Below are positions 54,572 to 57,609 of a stretch of DNA of 57,609 bases, piece after piece. Under the pieces are notes generated by a model. It did no database searches. It saw only the letters and a list, made by a program, of their open reading frames with translations, and had not been told where the DNA came from. The stretch's first letter is position 1. Every line of letters begins with the position of its first letter. Both the position numbers and the translations under genes were made by a program. Source of the DNA: an uncultured Croceitalea sp. (lineage in GTDB: Bacteria; Bacteroidota; Bacteroidia; Flavobacteriales; Flavobacteriaceae); NCBI GenBank assembly GCA_937926215.1, contig CALEYA010000022.1:1-57609 (forward strand), written 5' to 3'.

Positions 54572-55303
54572 ATGAAACTAAAAACGGTAATCGTAGAAGA
54601 TGAGGCCAACAGTAGGGAAATTTTAAGGAATTATTTAGCCAAGTACTGTGATAATGTTGAAGTACTGGCAGAAGCCGCCACAATAAAAGAGGGGTTGGAG
54701 CAAATCAATACGCACGGCCCGGATTTGGTTTTTTTGGATGTCGAAATGCCATTTGGCAATGCCTTTGATCTTTTGGAGCAGTTACCTGAGCGTAGCTTTG
54801 AAACCATATTTGTAACGGCATACAACCAATACGCCATGGATGCCCTTAACAGTCACGCCGCTTATTATTTAATGAAACCCATAAATATTGATGAACTCAT
54901 AAATGCGGTGGCTTATGTCACGGAAATCAAAAATGGTGAAAATGCGCTGGAAGGAAAGGTGCTACAGACCAAGTGGAAAAAGACCGAAGGTAAGATCACC
55001 ATACCCCAACAAGACGGTTTTCAAGTATTGGATGTTGCGGATATCTATTTTTGCAAGGCGGATGATAATTATACGGAAATCTATTTGGAGGAAAAGAAAA
55101 TTGTGGTTAGCAAAACGTTGAAATATTTTGAAGAAGCTTTGGGTGACTTTCCATTTTCAAGAATCCATAAATCGTATTTGGTCAATGTAAACGAAATACA
55201 TAAATATAAAAAAGGGAAAGGAGGGAGTGTTGTGCTATCCAACGGAAAAGAACTTTCGGTCTCCGCTTCAAGAAAAGCCGAATTACTCTCTTATTTCAAA
55301 TAA
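54572..55303 (+). CDS. LytTR-family response regulator
   Basis: The 243-residue protein has a receiver domain (residues 1-120) with phosphoacceptor D56 in VFLDVEMP and an acidic pocket in VEDEANS, and a LytTR DNA-binding domain (about 140-243) with the typical KADDNYTEIYLEEKK and FPFSRIHKSYLVNVNEI stretches. It is the partner of the TPR kinase encoded directly upstream. Target genes are unknown; no LytTR direct repeat was identified in the neighbouring intergenic regions. Confidence 0.95.
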   Translation: MKLKTVIVEDEANSREILRNYLAKYCDNVEVLAEAATIKEGLEQINTHGPDLVFLDVEMPFGNAFDLLEQLPERSFETIFVTAYNQYAMDALNSHAAYYLMKPINIDELINAVAYVTEIKNGENALEGKVLQTKWKKTEGKITIPQQDGFQVLDVADIYFCKADDNYTEIYLEEKKIVVSKTLKYFEEALGDFPFSRIHKSYLVNVNEIHKYKKGKGGSVVLSNGKELSVSASRKAELLSYFK

Positions 55304-55319
55304 ACAAGCAAATAAATCT

Positions 55320-55829
55320 ATGATCGTAAAAACTATCAACGGAAAATCCCCAGAGCTAGGGGAAGACTGTTTTATTGCAGAGAACGCCACTATAGTGGGT
55401 GAGGTAAGTATGGGAAAACAGTGCAGTATATGGTTCAATGCCGTATTGCGTGGTGACGTACACTACATAAAAATGGGCAATAAGGTAAATGTACAGGACG
55501 GTGCGGTAATCCACTGCACCTATCAAAAATCACCTACCAATATAGGTAACAACGTTTCCATTGGCCACAATGCAATTGTCCATGGCTGCACTATTCAGGA
55601 TAATGTGTTGGTAGGGATGGGTGCTATTGTTATGGATGACTGTGTTGTAGAGAGCAATTCCATAATCGCTGCCGGTGCCGTGGTTACCAAAGGCACTAGA
55701 ATAGCATCTGGAACCATCTATGCGGGAACGCCTGCCAAAAAGATAAAGGACGTGAGTCCAGAGCTTAGTTCCGGGGAGATAGATAGGATCGCCAATAACT
55801 ACGTCAAATACAGTAGTTGGTTTAAATAA
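55320..55829 (+). CDS. Gamma-class carbonic anhydrase family protein
   Basis: The protein has 169 residues from ATG 55320. It is a left-handed beta-helix of hexapeptide repeats with a zinc-site histidine triad, H65 in AVIHCT and H83/H88 in SIGHNAIVHGC, and the ARxGD-like LRGDV stretch. The family is gamma carbonic anhydrase/YrdA; activity as carbonic anhydrase is not guaranteed because catalytic residues vary. A longer frame runs back to 55227 inside the response regulator, but the start at 55320 has the usual MIVKTINGKSPELGED beginning. Confidence 0.88.
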   Translation: MIVKTINGKSPELGEDCFIAENATIVGEVSMGKQCSIWFNAVLRGDVHYIKMGNKVNVQDGAVIHCTYQKSPTNIGNNVSIGHNAIVHGCTIQDNVLVGMGAIVMDDCVVESNSIIAAGAVVTKGTRIASGTIYAGTPAKKIKDVSPELSSGEIDRIANNYVKYSSWFK

Positions 55830-55861
55830 TTGGCTATTTTAGCCGCACCAAAAAATAAAGG

Positions 55862-56746
55862 ATGAAAGCTTACATTTTCCCGGGACAAGGAGCTCAATTC
55901 GTAGGAATGGGACTCGATTTATATGAAAAATTTCCAGAAGCCCAAGAGCTGTTTGAACAAGCTAATGAAATACTTGATTTTTCCATTACGGATATCATGT
56001 TCGAGGGAACACCGGAAAATCTAAAACAGACCAACGTAACCCAGCCGGCCATTTTTTTGCACTCCGTTATTTTGAGTAAGGTGCTAGGCGCATCCTTTGC
56101 TCCGGATATGGTTGCCGGGCATTCCTTAGGGGAGTTCTCTGCCCTGGTCGCCAATGGAACGCTTAATTTTAAAGATGGTTTACAACTAGTTTCCCAACGC
56201 GCACAAGCGATGCAAAAGGCCTGCGAAGTTCAAAAAAGTACAATGGCCGCTGTTTTGGGATTGGAAGATGGTGTAGTGGAAGAAATATGCAGTGGTATAC
56301 AAGGTATCGTAGTGCCCGCCAATTATAACTGTCCAGGCCAGTTGGTCATTTCTGGGGAGGTAGAAGCCATAAACAGGGCTTGCGAAGCACTTAAGGAAGC
56401 CGGTGCTCGCCGAGCGCTGATCTTACCCGTAGGTGGTGCTTTTCATTCCCCTTTAATGGAGCCAGCAAGGGAAGAGTTGGCAGCTGCCATTGATGCTACA
56501 CAATTTAGCGAACCTAACTGCCCTATCTATCAAAACGTAACCACAAAAGCGGTTACCAACTCAGATGAAATCAAGGCCAATTTAATTGCGCAATTGACGG
56601 CACCTGTAAAGTGGACGCAGAGCGTATTGCAAATGGAAAAGGATGGCGCGACGAGCTTTATTGAAGTTGGACCAGGTAAGGTCCTCCAAGGGTTGGTCAA
56701 GAAAATTGCAGGGTCGGTAGAGACCGCTTCAGCTATAACGGAGTAA
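55862..56746 (+). CDS. fabD: Malonyl-CoA:acyl carrier protein transacylase
   Basis: The 294-residue enzyme has the alpha/beta-hydrolase-like FabD pattern: PGQGAQFVGMG at the start, the nucleophile S88 in AGHSLGEFSAL, and the catalytic histidine H195 in GGAFHSPLM. It transfers malonyl from CoA to acyl carrier protein for fatty-acid elongation. It is followed by 142 bases without a terminator hairpin and then by a secreted repeat protein. A TATTTTAG sequence upstream resembles the TAnnTTTG box. Confidence 0.95.
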   Translation: MKAYIFPGQGAQFVGMGLDLYEKFPEAQELFEQANEILDFSITDIMFEGTPENLKQTNVTQPAIFLHSVILSKVLGASFAPDMVAGHSLGEFSALVANGTLNFKDGLQLVSQRAQAMQKACEVQKSTMAAVLGLEDGVVEEICSGIQGIVVPANYNCPGQLVISGEVEAINRACEALKEAGARRALILPVGGAFHSPLMEPAREELAAAIDATQFSEPNCPIYQNVTTKAVTNSDEIKANLIAQLTAPVKWTQSVLQMEKDGATSFIEVGPGKVLQGLVKKIAGSVETASAITE

Positions 56747-56888
56747 GGTCGGCCTGCATCGTCATTTTTGTATTTCAGCTTGAAAATGGAGATTTAATCT
56801 TATTAGTTACCTCCTTAGAGCATTTTTAGTTATATTGACAGCCCCCAAAACAACCAACAAAACAAACATACTAAAGCTAGCTATTGTG

Positions 56889-57609
56889 ATGAGTACCTGT
56901 GCCAATATTATTGATGCAAGACATCCATATTCTTTTATGGGTAGTTTTATGGCATGCTTTCTTTTCTTTTTTGTTTTGGTCGGCTACGGTCAAACCGTTT
57001 CCATAACGGCTAGTACGCCCAATGCCAGTGAAGACGGACTGGTCAACGGGCAATATACTATTAACATAACCGGGGTCATTGGGTTAGATACGGATATTGA
57101 AGTAAGTTTAGAGGTGGATGGGAATAGCACCGCGGTAGTCAATGATGATTACAATCTGCTTCCCGTTACAGTATCAGTACCAATTGTAGGTGGGGCTGGG
57201 AGCGTAAATGTAGCACTCGAAGTGGTACAAGATGCTTTGGCTGAAGCGGATGAAACCGTTATCTGGAATATTTTACCTTCTGGAACAGGTAGCTATATTA
57301 TAGATCCTATGAACAATTCGGCTACCGTAAATATTGATAGTGAAGATATACCTGAAATTAGCATAGACGATGTTACCTTAATGGAAGGTAATACGGGTAT
57401 AACTGACTTTGTTTTTACGGTCAGTGTGGATAATGGTATTGCGGATGCAAATATTGGTTTTATTGCAAATACTTTAGATGATACGACTTTTGAAAATATA
57501 GACTATTCGGCACTCGATGACGTTAACGGAACAATTTTAAGCGGTGACGCCAGCACTACGATAACGGTTAGCGTTATTGGTGATACCAATGTAGAGAATG
57601 ATGAAGTGT
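56889..57609 (+). CDS. Secreted Calx-beta repeat protein, N-terminal part (runs past the window end)
   Basis: The frame from ATG 56889 is open to the last base, giving at least 240 residues. A signal peptide is clear (hydrophobic run MACFLFFFVLVGYGQ). The mature part shows two successive Calx-beta-like modules, each with a DxxxxEADE/VENDE-type acidic turn: VVQDALAEADETVIW and then SVIGDTNVENDEV, with ISIDDVTLMEGNTG between. Such proteins in Flavobacteriaceae are large cell-surface or secreted adhesins, often type IX substrates; the C-terminal secretion signal lies outside the window. Alternative ATG codons at 56937 and 56949 would shorten the signal peptide. Confidence 0.8.
   Translation, partial: MSTCANIIDARHPYSFMGSFMACFLFFFVLVGYGQTVSITASTPNASEDGLVNGQYTINITGVIGLDTDIEVSLEVDGNSTAVVNDDYNLLPVTVSVPIVGGAGSVNVALEVVQDALAEADETVIWNILPSGTGSYIIDPMNNSATVNIDSEDIPEISIDDVTLMEGNTGITDFVFTVSVDNGIADANIGFIANTLDDTTFENIDYSALDDVNGTILSGDASTTITVSVIGDTNVENDEV

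Noticed and set aside
55227-55319. Extension of the gamma carbonic anhydrase into the response regulator
   Set aside because: It overlaps the LytTR coding end in another frame; the family start is the ATG at 55320.
1-57609. CRISPR array, tRNA or rRNA genes, transposons, phage genes
   Set aside because: No regularly spaced direct repeats, cloverleaf or rRNA-like sequences, or transposase or integrase frames were seen anywhere in the window.

Overview
The window is a gene-dense stretch (about 60 genes, no gap above 300 bases) from a member of the Bacteroidota, almost certainly a marine Flavobacteriaceae. The evidence is the Alternative Complex III/cytochrome oxidase operon, the gliding/type IX secretion gene sprA between ruvA and gcvH, a PorP/SprF-type protein, LytS/LytTR-style two-component proteins with TPR repeats, several promoters of the Bacteroidota type (TAnnTTTG), and codon use and GC content (low 40s by eye) that are uniform throughout. 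I see no insertion sequence, prophage, CRISPR array, rRNA or tRNA, so this looks like core chromosome rather than an accessory island. No species can be named from the sequence alone.

Region 1 (1-7822) is the 3' part of an electron-transport operon: the end of actB, then actC (with an unusual C-terminal helix-hairpin-helix tail), actD, actE, actF, coxB and coxA, closed by a strong terminator. It makes a quinol-oxidising Alternative Complex III and an aa3-type oxidase. The rest of the oxidase is made from region 4.

Region 2 (7900-20270) holds housekeeping and catabolic genes: a GIN-domain secreted protein, an acyl-CoA oxidase-like flavoenzyme, ruvB followed directly by a cytochrome P450, a NatAB-type ABC exporter, queG, a GPH/SLC45-like sugar permease and the fused malic enzyme maeB.

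Region 3 (20390-29890) is ruvA-sprA-gcvH-vanZ-like-tonB. SprA is the giant outer-membrane translocon of the type IX secretion system and appears to start with TTG.

Region 4 (29930-35280) completes the oxidase: ctaB (heme O synthase), two subunit III genes, a subunit IV gene, a cysteine-poor SCO-like protein, a true SCO copper chaperone, a DUF420 membrane protein and a tiny exported CxxC protein.

Region 5 (35295-44883) is the most distinctive part. It is a nine-kilobase efflux locus with two copies of a [permease-permease-adaptor] module (MacB/HlyD type), one ATPase and one TolC-like channel. Each module is preceded by the same two-part motif, TGTAACAAAT-N13-GTCYTAYTAR, which looks like a shared promoter for an alternative (ECF-type) sigma factor or a regulator site. 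The first copy also overlaps an inverted repeat.

Region 6 (44880-57609) contains tsaB, a MscS channel, an exported YyaL/DUF255 protein, dodecin, a NifU-like protein with duplicated N-domains, a PorP/SprF protein, a von Willebrand A-domain protein, a TPR histidine kinase with its LytTR regulator, a gamma-carbonic anhydrase, fabD, and the start of a secreted Calx-beta repeat protein that runs off the end.
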